Shown: piece by piece, positions 14,101-25,091 of the stretch
Numbering within the stretch: the first letter of the stretch is position 1
Layout: the number at the start of each line of letters is the position of its first letter
From: Spodoptera frugiperda
Lineage: Eukaryota > Arthropoda > Insecta > Lepidoptera > Noctuidae
NCBI RefSeq assembly: GCF_023101765.2
Contig: NC_064218.1
Coordinates: 2,232,001 to 2,296,000, forward strand
DNA: 64,000 nt
Direction: 5' to 3'
Made by a program: the position numbers and the translations under genes
Notes under the pieces: model-generated
Databases searched by the model: none
The model's input: only the letters and a program-made list of their open reading frames with translations
Told to the model about the DNA's origin: nothing

Positions 14101-17100
14101 CTTCGGGTCTAGGTATGATGTGTATGTGAAGTTGTATGTTTATAAACGCACCCATGACACAGCAGATAATCCTAGTGTGGGATGACGTTAAAATTAAAAA
14201 AAAAACAGTTTAGATCTCTATAAAGTACTCGTACTACAGAGAGTAATCGAGATTGTGCCTAATATACAGGATTTACTCGCACATCTTGTTATTCGCTGAA
14301 ACAATAGAAATAACAAGATCTCAAACATCAACACTGCAGATCTTTTTAAACGAAATGTACAGTCAGCAACTATTTTAATGTAGTTGAGTTAAAATAAAGC
14401 AGTCTTTTTTATGCTTTTAGCTAGTCCGGAGTCGGAAAATCTTAAGAAATTAGTGTAGTACGGAGGTTATTAGTGGTTAGCTTAGTTTCACAGGGATAAT
14501 AACTGCAGCTTGATTCAAATATGAAGTAATTTTTTATCAATTAGAGTAGAGAAATACGGTACAAAACTGCGTGTATAAAATTAATGTTGAAAGAAAGAAA
14601 GAAAAACCGTAAATACGCCTTAACCGAGAATACAGGTATACAATAATATTAAATGAGAAGTGCGTCGCAGCGCAAAAAGCTGGTGCTCAACTTAATACCG
14701 AGGCCCGGGCACGAAAGCTCGAGACCGCAACGCTGATTTCCAGTATATTAAAAAAAAAATCTTCGAACTTTAACTTTAGGAACTACTGACTTCAGACTTC
14801 ACCGTCTAACCGTACACCAGCACCGTATGCAGATGATATCTCTCACAATTTGCATAACGAAAATGATTTCACAACTTACACTTGAAATGGGAGGGCGGGA
14901 GTAAAAGAGGAACACGTTGAAAGGAATAATAGGAACGTGCTTCTGCGTGATATGGAACGTAATGGGACGTGTTCGTTTGTTTAAATAATAATCATTACCA
15001 CCAAGTGCGTTTGTTGATTGTACCTACTTACCTACTCGGGGGTAATGAGAAATTTCGCTGATTGTACTTTGTTTTAAATTTGGAAGTGTGAATGCAAGAA
15101 GTACGTGACTGTCGCGTTGTTCTTGTGGTTAAAAGTGGAATAAAATTGTATAGTTAGTTAAGGACATATCACAGTTTAACGGTACCGCTCCAATCCAGCG
15201 ATAAACTTATAAGAAGGGCTGACAATAATTTTAAAGATAGATTCCTTTTCGCAGATGTATAAAATTTACTGGTGCTCAACTTAATACCGAGGCTCGGACA
15301 CGAAAGTCGAGACCGGGCAACGCTCGGATTCGATTCTCAGTATATTTAAAAAAAATAATTGGGCTTTTTTCGATACTTTCGAAAGTTTCTTGGTAGCTAC
15401 GGAGTACTGGAAATATGCCCAGTATCATCAACCGGCTAACCGTACAAACTACATGGGACACTACATATATTGATGAATCTCTCACAATTTTTTAAATCTT
15501 AATACAAGTTCACAGACACACATAAAAGTGTTCTTTCTCCCATAAATAATTTGTCTTCTATTATTATGTATACCCCAACATCAAACCCCGTCACACAACA
15601 TAGCACGATCATTACCCATTACCTTCAAAAACAGAATAAAGAATAAACAATCCCGTTTCTGACATCAGTAAAAACAAACGGGTATTTAAGTACACATCGT
15701 CTTCTCTAAGCATATTACGGAAAGATACAAAAAATAGAAGAAACGCTTAATAAATCTGAATGTATGTTCAAATGTATTTTGCTAAGTAAAGGGGAGTTTT
15801 AGAGGTATTTCGTCTGTTATGTAGACTTATAAGGTATATTTTTATTGTAATGTACTAGCTTCAATCCAGCGATAAAGTTTCACCACGAGAGTGCTGATGT
15901 TAATTTTACAAGATAGATTCTTAATATAACTTGCACTTGACAAACACAATTCAAAGTCAAAGTCGAATTCGTTATATTATTTCATGGTCAAAGCGAAGAT
16001 ATTACAACATGTTGACAAAATATCTATCTGTAGTACTAGTCCTCTAGTGCAACTTCGTTTGCACGTATCCCGCTACTTCGACAAATACAGTCAACGCACC
16101 AACACATATTGGATACTAATTTTCAATTCACAATAACTTCTCTTTCCCTTAACCGCGTTTAAAATATTAAAATGTTTTTTGGTTTCTGTGACTCTTCTTT
16201 GATCGCCCCCCCTATCAGTTTTTGATAGCGAAATTAACTGAATTATGAAACAAAAGAAAGATACCTATTCTATTAAGTTCTTTTTCTGAACTTATCTTAC
16301 CTTAAATTACGATTTTTTTTTTAATTATTTCCCTAATATTAAATTGACCTAACTTTAAATTTTAACCAAAATCTTAATAGAAAATATCAAAAATAAATGC
16401 GATTTAATACTAACCTTAGAATACAATACCTATTATTATCATACAATTATTGTTGTCGCGCTGAAAAGCACGTTTTATTTTTCTCAAAGAGCTGCGATAA
16501 ATAAACGCGTCCGATCGCTTCCAATTTCAAAGTGCTAATGGGGAGCCGCTGCCGCCGACGCGCTATTTATAGCTACACCCCGCCGCCGCGGCCGGCCCGT
16601 ACCGTGCCGCAATACTAATATCGTGATATCTCCTAAACTATATGTCTAAATAACACACTGTAAACTGCAAAAATAATCTAAATTAAATGCTCGTGATGAT
16701 GAACTTACTTATTATGATAAGGATATATGTATTATTGGTTATATCACCAGTTAAACATCACCTAACGAATTAAATGTTTTTTTAATACAGAAAAGTAGTT
16801 TTTGTGACTTAAATAAAAAAGCTGGATATATGTCATCGCGGACTTTTTTGTAGAACTAATAAAGACCAATGTTTTTGCTATACATTGTTCTTACTTGTAT
16901 CCAACGGTATAAGCGGCGCACGCACAAATGCAATCTTCAATTAGATATTTTTTCTGACTTCTTGGACATAAATCGCTATAACTCAGCTAATATAGTTTCA
17001 ATGTATTTCAATTATATATAAAAACCTGTCGGAGAAAATACTCTTTCTATTAGTGAAAACCGCATCAAAATCCGTTGCGTAGTTTTAAAGTTTTATGCAT

Positions 17101-20100
17101 ACGAAGGGACTACAGACAAAATGGGCGACTTTGTTTTATACTATGTATAGATTTACCTACTGCTCGGCTTTTATTGGTCATAGCGTGATATTTTTTTATT
17201 AAATGAGATAGTATATAACTTTTTTTACTGTTCCTCATCATTATTCACAATTATGATAATGATTATGATTATGTGACAATCCACGATGGCACAATAGGCG
17301 TCTTCTACAGGTTCCAGACAGGTTAGACATTGATGATGGATTAAAAGGTTCAGATTAATGAAAAATCGCTCCGGCCAAGTGTCTAAATCGATGATTACAT
17401 AGCAAGAGTAAAGGTGTTTATTTGAGCAATACTTCTCTACTCATACGGTTAGGTACCGCACAAGATGACGTCATAACCAAGACAAACTCACATTCGAATA
17501 CACACCGTATCGTATGATAATTAAGTATTTTTTCGACTGTATAACTTAGATATTCGTTCTATGAGCCTCTTCTAACGGAATTGTTATTTTTACGTCTTAC
17601 GCACTTAGAAAGCACATTGTCTTGGAGACATTTTATTCAAATACTAAGATGGGTTCGAATTTTATTTTTTTCTACTTTTTTTGCTTGCTTAAATACAGGG
17701 CTTTTGGCTCAAAAAACACAGTCAATGTGGAGGAATGATCGTTTATTGTTTTAACGAGAATTGCCCTAGGAGTTGGAAAAGGTTTTTTTTTTCTTTAGTT
17801 TTAAAACAAGAAAGTAAAATACTGAACTACGCAGGTCTTGTAGGTAGCGTTTGAAAATGAAACTTTCGTTGTTTTTACATGTTATGTTATTTTGTTTTCC
17901 ATGGAAAATGTTAGACGATGTTTAGTGGTTCTAGAAACAAATGTTTACTGAACATGAGCAAAGTTTGACCGTGTTCTGTGTTAAAAATGGTAAAATGTAG
18001 CAGTTATGTTATTAGTTCTTTCGTTATGAACACCTATAATTCTAGATTTCATGCTATTACTGAGAAATCCAGCAATGAATATCTTCTCCCGCCTAGGGCG
18101 AGGCGAGAGGAAGTATCCGACTCTTCCTGACTGACTAAAAACCCGATAACTTGCTACTAGGCAGTCTGTAGCTCCAGGTCGGGTTGAGTCAACTATGGCT
18201 TTAAACTGCGGTCAGCGACCTACTAAGAGACGGACAGCAGCATTCTACAAACTTTCAATGACTCTATCTCCACCTTACTTACCAACCGTCGATACGAGTA
18301 TTACGGCAAACATCTTTAAGCGCTTTTGGTCATCTTTACACTGGACCCTGATAGACCTAATAACGATGCCCAAGTATGGAAAACATCTTTAAACACTTTT
18401 GTCTCTCTTGACCTTGATAGAACAAATGACAATGCCTATGACTATAATAGTGCTAAATATATTCTTCTTTCAATTCCAGGTGTCAACCAGAACGGGCATC
18501 GTATCCCACTACGTTCGACTGCAGATAGTGGTGCCCGAAGCCTTCATCCTCGGGTCAGGGGAGCACCATGTGGACATGGGCAGCGTCATCCATCTCATCT
18601 GCATTGTTGAAAAGGTATGTTTTAAACCATACACTTTTTGAAGCGGATAAATACTGTTTTTAGGCTCCGTAGTCAAATGGCAAAAAACGGAACCCTTATA
18701 GATTCGTCATGTCTGTCTGTCCGTCCGTCCGTCTGTATGTCACAGCCAAATCCGAAGCCGTTGGGCTTACATTGTTGAAACTTTGTAGGTTGATGTATTA
18801 TCTTTTATATATAATTCTTCTGTACGTGTGAATGTCACTGCTTAAACGACTGGACCGATTTTGATGATTTTTTTTGTGTGTGTTCAAGGGGATCTGAGAA
18901 TGGTTTAGATTCACAATTTTGTCCGCTGGACAATGTTTTTTTAATTCATTTTTAATTAATTAGTAGTTGTTGATTTTGGAATGTTTTACATTGGATACGA
19001 CAGACGGCGCTACCACCGCAGTGTCAAATATTAATGACGTTAGATATTGTCATAACAGTCAGTCAGTCCAGAATGTTTTAGCTTATTAATAAAATTTAAA
19101 ATTTTCAAATTAAAGACGTGTAGACAGGACAACGTCTGTCGGGTCCGCTAGTAACTTTTATATTATGTCATCTACTTGCCGCTACGGAAACCTTCATGGG
19201 CAAGACCGACTCGCACTTGGCCGGTTTTATTGTTAGAAATAAATACTATATGTACAACCTACATATAAAGAAGGTTCTTTTTCGGAAACCTTTTATAACT
19301 GTTTATAAAAGTAGGTATAGGTATATAGAGCATTAAGTATCGTGGAAAACGCCTACTCTCTGCCCGCGTTTCTGAAAAAAACATGATCTAGATATACATA
19401 ATTCAAAAGAATAGCGTCCAAATTCTCATAGTCCACTTACTACACTCCTTTCAACAAAAACCACGCCACAAGAACGCTCAACCTACTTTCCGAAATAAAA
19501 GAAAAAAAAATGCGAAAGAGAGAGAGAGAGAGAGAGAAAAAACACAATTTAAAAACGTTCCAGAAAGTTCCCGCGCGAATTATAGAGCGGACTAATTGCA
19601 TGTTTTACAAAAAAATTATATATTTTTGCGCGCGGGCTACCATTTTTTTTTCTTTTTCAACATTATTTTTCTTAACGAGGCGAGCTTGGCTTTGGTAGTG
19701 TGTAGAATCGCTTCGGCGGTAATTAAGAGCTGTGAGGTCGTGTTTGCGGGAACGATCTATCGATTTACCGACTCGAGAGCGGATATTTTCGTTTAAAAGT
19801 CGCCATTAAAAGACGGCAGTTGGTCGGTGATTATCTTGAATTAAAATGGCCGCTGTAGTTGCTTGATATAAGTAAATCTTTGCAGAGCCAATCTTAGCTA
19901 AAACCTTAACTATTAAGGTCGACATTAAATTACTTTGGCATAATTTTAAATTGCATACTGATACTAATTGAAATACATAAGAAAGTTAGAATATTTCCTG
20001 GAATTAAACAATCTAATTTGGGCTGCAATCTCAATGATACACGATAATAAAAACAAGAATGCAACTACGAGTACACTTCGACTTCAAATGGAGATAACGA

Positions 20101-23100
20101 TTCCCGATTTTGGTATTTACTTAAACAATAATTCCTGAGAGCTCAAAGTCATTTAATGACAATTAATAGGACATTAAGTTAATCTCATTGAAATGAAATA
20201 GGCATAATAATAATTAATGGCAACCTACAAGAAATAAAATACAAAGAAAACGCACATCAGACTTCTTGTTCAACAATCAAACACACACATACAAAACGTC
20301 AATCGTTTCGTAAAAAAGAGACAGAAAGAAGAAGAAAATCTGCCCTTCCAAACTGCCATTACTCCATAGAAAAAGTTATAGAAAACTCATTCAAACATCT
20401 GCCTTCTCCTTCAAGGATTAACAAGCGTAATTATTACCTACGTACACCTCCATGATGGCTTATATGATCTAAAGCCGGTTATTATAACCTCACACCTGGT
20501 ATAGGCTCTCACGGCGAAATGCGTTTTCAATACATTAGTGGTTCACTAAGCATGAGTATCGATCGGTTAATACCCGAGCCAAGCTGTACCCAGTAATTAG
20601 TGCTACGCTCCAAATTGTTGCTCTGCTTAATTATAATATCATGGGTGGTACGGTGGACGGGGTCGGCAGAAGTGTTATAGTGTAGTTAGATTATGCGTCG
20701 TGATTGTTTTAGTAATGCTAAGTTTTGGTTGAGTATAATGTTAGGGGGTTTTTCCACCAGAGATGTGCTATGCTACGTTGCTGTGGATGCGTTTGGCTTT
20801 CATCATATTACACATCATACTCATTGTTAACCACTGGTGAAAACGGACTCAGTTAACCTATTTTTTTATATGGAAAGATGCTATTGATGGATTGCCTACT
20901 ATCGATACATTCCTTACACGAGCTGCACATTTTCTTCGCATACGGTCATACATATTTCAGTTATCTATGTAGCATAGCTACATAGCACATCTCAGGTGGA
21001 AAACACCCTTAGTACCTATCTAGTCATTAGTTGATATGGCCATATCATTGTCACAATTCATGTAAAATTACATAAGTTTACAAAACAACATTCGGGTAAC
21101 CTAAGTATCAACTCATAAGATTTTAAGACACGTTTGTTTGAAGCATTTTTTATTTATATCTTTTATCTTGAATTTAACAAAACAAAAATAGCTGGGATCA
21201 AACTGTTTTAAGACTTCATTTAATTATAATAAATTACCCTATAACATCTAAGGCTTCATAATTGAAAATAAACCTCTGCTTCACAGTTGGCAAATGAAAT
21301 TCCATTTTATAGCAAAAAATATCACATTTCACGTTACAAGTGGCCTTGTGTGCCACAAGTGCTATATTCCCTTATTGCCCTTTTCTAAATCCGGCCCTGG
21401 CAACGCATGACGTCAGCATAAACATGATACGAGATTTACATAATCGTGGTAATAGCGAAGCAAGACGAGGCGAGGCGAGACGAACGAGTCGAGACGAATG
21501 GTGACGTGCGAGGCAATGTCTGTTTGTCGGTATGCTTGCTATTCTCGCGTTGTCGCAGATAATTTGCATGCTCTGTCTCATACATACCGACGGTGAATAT
21601 TTTTCTGTAGGAATTCTTCTATGGAAATATGAGAGGAGTTTTTTTTTTGTGTGTAGTTTTGCGTATGCGTTATGTGTTCTGTGGTGATGTATGTTTGCTG
21701 GATTATTGCAGTCGAATGTGGCTGTTATTGTTAGGCGTTGTGCCATACTCGTATTGCGTTTAATTGCCTTAGACATAGTAGGTATTACCGAGATACCTAC
21801 TTGATTTAGACTGTATATTATGTTTTAATTCCTGTGAGGAGGAGTAGTCATAGGCCTGTGCCTATGACTACTCCAGAGACGAGTGGAAGGAGGGTAGGGA
21901 GGCTTTTGCCCTGCAGTGGGACGACCATGACTGTAAATAAATAATAATAAATAAGGCAAAAATCATCCAATGACTTCTCCCGCCTGTTAGACTCTTACTG
22001 ACTAAAAACCACCCCGTTCCTTCTCCTGTTCTTTGGGCCGGAGCTCCGGTAAACACGCTAAGTAGTCCGCGGTTTCGGAGGTACGTATACGCATAGATAT
22101 ACAAATATACAATGTAAGAATCAATTTTCTCTAGATATATTTGTCCTAAACTACCTATTAGAGGGCGAATCTAAAAGTTCACCTATACTTTTTGGTTTAA
22201 AGGAAGAGAAGGAGAAAATCATTCTCTCTTCCACCCAAGGTGTTGTTACGTGTCAGTATTTAGACCTCAATAACAAAAACATCGTTTTCAATTCATATCT
22301 TTCACCATAACCAAGTTAACTACAGCCACAAACATCCCTACAATCAACAATCACTCTTACTACTCACAGAATAAAGACCATGTTAATAAACCAGTAACGT
22401 TTTAGTAGGGACAATGTTTACGAGCGTGTGACGTGTCGTACGAGTTTGGGGACGTCGTAAAAATCGGTCGGCTCGGTTTGTTCCCAAACACACAAACACA
22501 CGGACAGTTGACATACCAAATAGTTAGCAAATACCCTATTTTGTTACGTTTACAATGTGACGTACGTTTTTCTTTCTTCTGGTATGTCAGGATTTTTGTC
22601 ATTAATTTGTTCTTTTGTATAGACGTAATGTTGATTGTAGTGTGTATGAAAGTATTTAGGTTGTCATGTCGGTCAAGGGGTTGCAAGTGAGACTGTTGAA
22701 CACGGGATTTTAAGTTTGTTTGTATGGGATCGAAAGGTTAGGGAAAATTGTAGGTATTATTGGGCTTTTTTAAGCCAAAGCCAAATTAGTGGTGTCGTAT
22801 TGGTTTCACAAATATAAAAAAAACCATCCATTACTTTTTTTATGGTATAAGTCGGTAAACGAGTAGACGGATCACCTGATGGTAAACAATCGTCGCCGCC
22901 CATGGACACTCGAAACACCATAGGCCTTTCAGGGATTAGGAATTTAAGGGTTATTGGGGAGTATTGGATTAGAAAGATAGGGAATAAGGGTAATTGGGCC
23001 TACGGTAACCTCACTCACAAAACGCAGGCGTTGTCGTCACGTCGGTTTTCTGAGAGACCTTGGTATCACTCCGATCGAGCCGGCTCATTCGAGCCGAAGC

Positions 23101-24222
23101 AAGACTCTTCCACACTTAAAATACTATTCCAAAACATAACCACGAAACTTCAACAGCTAACCAAATTTTTCTCTATCTTACAGAGCCCAACACCACCGCA
23201 ATACGTATTCTGGTACCACAACGACCGTATGATCAACTATGACGCGACGCGGGGCGGGATCACAGTGGAGACTGAGCCTGGAGCCCGCACGCAGTCCCGG
23301 CTCACGGTGCGCGGAGCCACGCTGAAGGACTCAGGGAACTACACGTGCAGCGCGAGCAACACTGAGCCCGCTTCCATTCATGTCTTCGTTTCGGAAGGCA
23401 GTAAGTAAAGAATCCATTAACACTTTCTTTTTACACAGAGGAATCCATTCAGATCTTTCATGCAATTGACTGCACGTTTGGCGCGGTGGCTGGGCTGCTG
23501 TGCAACGTGTAGCGGGTTGGATTCCCGCACGAAGCAACTATTAGTGTGATCCACAAATTGTTGTTATGTGTACGTGAAATTGTATACATATTTGTAAGAG
23601 CACCCACAACAGAGTAGAAAATCCTAGTATGGGGCAACGTTTAAAATATAAATTATAGATATATCAGTAGTAATATAGTTTACAGGCTGCCTTGTGGAAA
23701 GCCGTCTACGTGGCATAATTACCATGCATCTGCAACACTAGTAGCATCAGAAATTAATTGTGAAACATGTAGGAGATAGTTTAATTATTGCACTATTATT
23801 TTTGAGGAACATTAAAAACGATCGCACATCGAACGGGCTAGGCAGATTCGAGGATGCTCAACTTGTTTTAAGCCATACCGGGGCTCAAAACCATAATCCG
23901 CGTGCGTCTCGAAGAACACCGCGCAGTCAGTGTATTGACGACGTTTCCTATTCACGCAACTCATAAAACTAATCGAGCATCACCTCTCACTACCAAGCCA
24001 AATTGTGGTCAAACACTATCCTATTAGGTATAAAATAAATCATCAAGAAAGTGTAACATTAAGTTAAAAGTAAAATAAATTCCTAATCATCCATTTATTG
24101 TTCCAGGCAACAAGATGGCGGCTATACTCCGACGCAACACTAGCGCCATCCACGGTATCACGACCAGTGGCACCTGTCTGCTGCTCCTAACCTCAATATT
24201 GCTGCACTTCGGCCTCCGATGA
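5121..24222 (+). CDS. dpr12: dpr-family Ig-domain protein, probable dpr12 orthologue, 3' part (4 exons)
   Basis: Exons are 5121-5204, 18480-18614, 23184-23400 and 24107-24222, all with AG/GT borders and compatible phases (0, 0, 0, then 1 nt carried over); stop TGA is 24220-24222. Exon 1 here encodes the end of Ig domain 1, with the dpr-typical sequence WTLQIKFVQKRDNGTYECQ including its second cysteine and an NGT glycosylation site. The next two exons encode Ig domain 2: first cysteine in HLICIVEK, tryptophan in YVFWYHNDR, second cysteine in SGNYTCSASN. The last exon ends in a hydrophobic stretch (TCLLLLTSILLHFGLR) that could be a GPI-anchor signal. Dpr proteins are neuronal surface ligands of DIP proteins used in synaptic partner recognition. 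The dpr12 assignment rests on recalled similarity of the VPEAFILGSGE and SPTPPQYV stretches and the C-terminus. The family is certain; the paralogue is likely. The signal peptide and first half of Ig1 are not in the window, so the gene starts upstream. [Confidence was not stated in the original answer; 0 is a placeholder.]. Confidence 0.
5235..5642 (+). mobile_element. composite repeat just downstream of the dpr exon
   Basis: The left part has CATGGTCGTCCCACTGCAGG, found inverted at 21890-21935; the right part, from ~5530, is a family D 3' end (GGTGTCCATGTGCGACGCTG). It begins 30 bp after the exon at 5121-5204. Confidence 0.5.
7575..7790 (+). repeat. family R copy
   Basis: TTGGATATTTGTCCGTGAAT and TAATAAAATTTATCATACAG, with CTTTTTATCCCACAG further in. 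Confidence 0.5.
8455..8560. repeat. CGTAGCA-rich short tandem cluster
   Basis: TTCGTAG, CCGTAGCAC and CGTCGTAGTAG recur about every 10-20 nt. The same vocabulary reappears briefly at 61568-61615. Confidence 0.6.
8808..9000 (+). mobile_element. family D copy, lacking its 3' end
   Basis: CACAGAAAACCGACGTGAAA through GAGTGTCCATGAGCGGCGGC; stops before the CATCAGGTGA block. Confidence 0.6.
9955..10105 (+). mobile_element. SINE family B, partial
   Basis: Shares the CGAGTTCGATTCCCACAC B box and GATCCACAAATTGTTGTTC with the copy at 13998. Confidence 0.6.
10685..10865 (+). repeat. non-LTR-like 3' repeat, second type
   Basis: AGCTTCGCTTGCGTGGGTTT, AAATTGGTCCCGCCATTTCA and CAAACAGACAGATAGACAAA. An inverted relative is at 59885-60045. 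Confidence 0.5.
11361..11764. mobile_element. element with ~74-bp inverted terminal repeats
   Basis: The arms 11361-11434 and 11691-11764 pair along nearly their whole length (for example AAAATTATCTGCCACAG against CTGTGGCAGATAATTTT, and GGAGGTAGTGTTG against its complement). The ~256-bp interior is AT-rich and carries no coding frame. It is probably a long-TIR MITE. Confidence 0.75.
12240..12440. mobile_element. MITE family C
   Basis: Inverted CTCGACTAGTTTC (12320) and GAAACTAGTCGAG (12392) frame a short AT-poor centre; the left outer end TTATTGTAACTTTTGTGAG matches the 3719 copy. Confidence 0.65.
12500..12665 (-). mobile_element. C-SINE, 3' half
   Basis: Reads, in reverse, the C-SINE tail: CCCGAAGGGGTAGGCAGAGG, ACGGCACGTAATGCCAC and CACTTTTCACCATTTG. 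Confidence 0.6.
13010..13120. mobile_element. MITE family E (~115 bp, ~45-bp TIRs)
   Basis: GCCGTACTCAGAATCATTTAATAGTTACTTAACCC on the left is inverted in AAGTAATTATTAAATGTCTCTGAGTATGAC on the right. Further copies: 41889-42010, 45208-45327, 57179-57270, half copy 25444-25498. Confidence 0.75.
13295..13415 (+). mobile_element. family D fragment
   Basis: Contains CTAACGCACCTGTGACTATT and GGTGTCCATGGGCGGCGCTG. Confidence 0.5.
13998..14210 (+). mobile_element. tRNA-derived SINE family B
   Basis: A-box-like GCGGTGGCTAGGCAACTGG and B-box-like GGGCTTGAATCGCCAC lead into the conserved GATCCACAAATTGTTGCT block, and it ends in an A-run at 14198-14206. Confidence 0.7.
14674..14870 (+). mobile_element. 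diverged SINE, sister of 15268-15490
   Basis: Starts with the same TGGTGCTCAACTTAATACCG block, followed by an A-rich run, and ends ATCTCTCACAATTTGC. Confidence 0.5.
15268..15490 (+). mobile_element. diverged SINE, related to C-SINE
   Basis: A tRNA-like head (GGATTCGATTCTCAG) is followed by an AATTGGGCTTTTTTCGATAC body and CTCACAATTTTTT end. A sister copy lies at 14674-14870, sharing TGGTGCTCAACTTAATACCG at the start. Confidence 0.5.
16480..16640. other. GC-rich island in the dpr intron, possible regulatory element
   Basis: Within very AT-rich sequence this stretch is strongly GC/CpG-rich around GCCGCTGCCGCCGACGCG and contains CTATTTATAGC, a TATA-like motif. It resembles no repeat seen elsewhere in the window. 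An alternative promoter or enhancer is possible; no coding frame supports an exon. Confidence 0.3.
17025..17155 (+). repeat. non-LTR-like 3' repeat, third type
   Basis: GTGAAAACCGCATCAAAATC and ATGGGCGACTTTGTTTTATA followed by CTATGTATAGAT. Confidence 0.5.
18084..18186 (-). mobile_element. family A fragment
   Basis: Diverged GGGCGAGGCGAGAGGAAG and GACTAAAAACCCG blocks, 300 bp upstream of a dpr exon. Confidence 0.5.
18661..18805 (+). repeat. left half of a repeat split by another element
   Basis: Begins AGGCTCCGTAGTCAAATGGC and includes the GTCTGTCTGTCCGTCCGTCC microsatellite; the matching right half is at 19165-19230. Confidence 0.55.
18806..19155 (+). mobile_element. nested non-LTR/Helitron-like repeat
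   Basis: Opens TATATATAATTCTTCTGTAC, carries CTGGACCGATTTTGATGATT, and ends GTCTGTCGGGTCCGCTAGT. The CTAGT end is compatible with a Helitron; the ACTGGACCGATTTTGAT motif is common in lepidopteran repeats. Class left open. Confidence 0.5.
19515..19540. repeat. (GA)n microsatellite
   Basis: About eleven AG units in an A-rich context. Confidence 0.9.
20744..21010. mobile_element. MITE family F, complete copy
   Basis: Ends GGGTTTTTCCACCAGAGATG and CATCTCAGGTGGAAAACACCC are inverted. GCTATGC/GTAGCATAGC motifs extend the TIR inward. Partial copies occur at 34620-34745 and 57905-58085. Confidence 0.7.
21836..21940 (-). repeat. repeat fragment with a perfect 15-bp hairpin
   Basis: GGAGTAGTCATAGGC (21841-21855) and its exact complement (21860-21874) flank CTGT. 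To the right lies the CTGCAGTGGGACGACCATG repeat also seen at 5240. Confidence 0.6.
21955..22085 (-). mobile_element. family A copy
   Basis: GACTCTTACTGACTAAAAAC and GCCGGAGCTCCGGTAAAC; lacks the GAGGCGAGAGG block. Confidence 0.6.
22840..23105 (-). mobile_element. family D copy 79 bp upstream of a dpr exon
   Basis: Reads in reverse from TTTATGGTATAAGTCGG to the GATCGAGCCGGCTCATTCG end. A reading frame at 22902-23408 fuses this repeat to the dpr exon across the acceptor at 23181-23183; that fusion is not a protein start. Confidence 0.65.
23466..23650 (+). mobile_element. SINE family B in the last dpr intron
   Basis: GGCGCGGTGGCTGGGCTGC and GCGGGTTGGATTCCCGCAC resemble A and B boxes; GATCCACAAATTGTTGTTA follows. 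It starts 65 bp after the exon ending at 23400. Confidence 0.65.
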
Positions 24223-24457
24223 CGTTAGTGCGGGACGCCAGATATTTAGGCACTGTATGAGAGAAAGGGACAGATATAGGACGCGTGTTTCGTTTTTTTG
24301 AGGGGTTTTTAATAATTTTTAATTTATGTGATTCTGTTTTTGTTGTATAGATAAACTTGATATCAAGATTTGGATTATTTGTGGTATTTGGATTAATTGT
24401 ATACTGTAGTAATGCAAATCCAGTTGTGAAGCAGTCAGTCATTGAGACGATCAAGCG

Positions 24458-24463
24458 AATAAA
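24458..24463 (+). terminator. candidate polyadenylation signal of the dpr gene
   Basis: An AATAAA hexamer lies 236 nt after the dpr stop codon, before a repeat that begins near 24503. The 3' UTR would be about 260 nt. Only the hexamer is seen; transcript evidence is absent. Confidence 0.35.
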
Positions 24464-24502
24464 CAGATCGGTTTTTATCTATACATACATACCGTCATAC
24501 CT

Positions 24503-24662
24503 ATATATAAAAATCAATTGCTGATCATTAGGCTCGCTAAAACTCGAGAACGGCTGGACCGATTTGGCAAAGATTTTGAACTATTTATGGAAGTCCGGGG
24601 AAGGTTAAAAAGGTAGGAAAAAATGTTTGTGACGGTACGAAGTTTGCCGGGTCAGATAGTAT
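24503..24662 (+). repeat. repeat ending GTTTGCCGGGTCAGATAGT
   Basis: CTCGAGAACGGCTGGACCGA and a TGTGACGGTACGAAGTTTGC end; located 40 bp after the putative dpr polyadenylation signal. Confidence 0.5.
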
Positions 24663-25091
24663 TGTATAAAAAACTAAAAGAAGATTTTAACATGGTATAA
24701 TTCAAAATACGTAAACCCAAACATTTACCCAACTGATTAAAAAGAGGATTATGTTAGTTTTCTTTCAAAAATCTAAATGTCAGAAAGTCCTCATACAGTG
24801 CCAACATAGAAAATTAATTTAAAAAATAAATAATAATAATAAACCAATCATTGAATTGTAATATAAGGTTTATTATAACATTACATTATGAAATAATAAG
24901 TTTACATAACAAATATAAAGACGTAACTTAGTTACTTATTACTTAAATTAAAATTTAATATAGGCATGATATTGTACAGATTATTATTGAGACAATTATT
25001 AGTTAATATAGCTAATAATAATACTTACTATAAATAAAATAATTGCTGGAATTTGTGAAATTAATACATAACTGATTATGAGAAAATTAAT

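Larger units (their letters stand above)
5205..18479 (+). other. 13.3-kb intron of the dpr gene
   Basis: It separates the exon ending Ig1 from the first Ig2 exon. It contains the repeats listed separately and a few unique GC-richer islands (6490-6850, 16480-16640). Unique stretches such as 5650-6490, 9000-9950 and 17160-18080 show no exon-like reading frame with splice sites. Confidence 0.7.

Noticed and set aside
21372..21776. 134-codon frame on the - strand, the longest not overlapping a known exon
   Set aside because: No recognisable domain; composition looks like translated non-coding DNA. No splice or conservation support.
22902..23408. 168-codon frame containing an Ig domain
   Set aside because: Its first part is a family D repeat on the other strand; only 23184-23400 after the CAG acceptor is dpr coding sequence.
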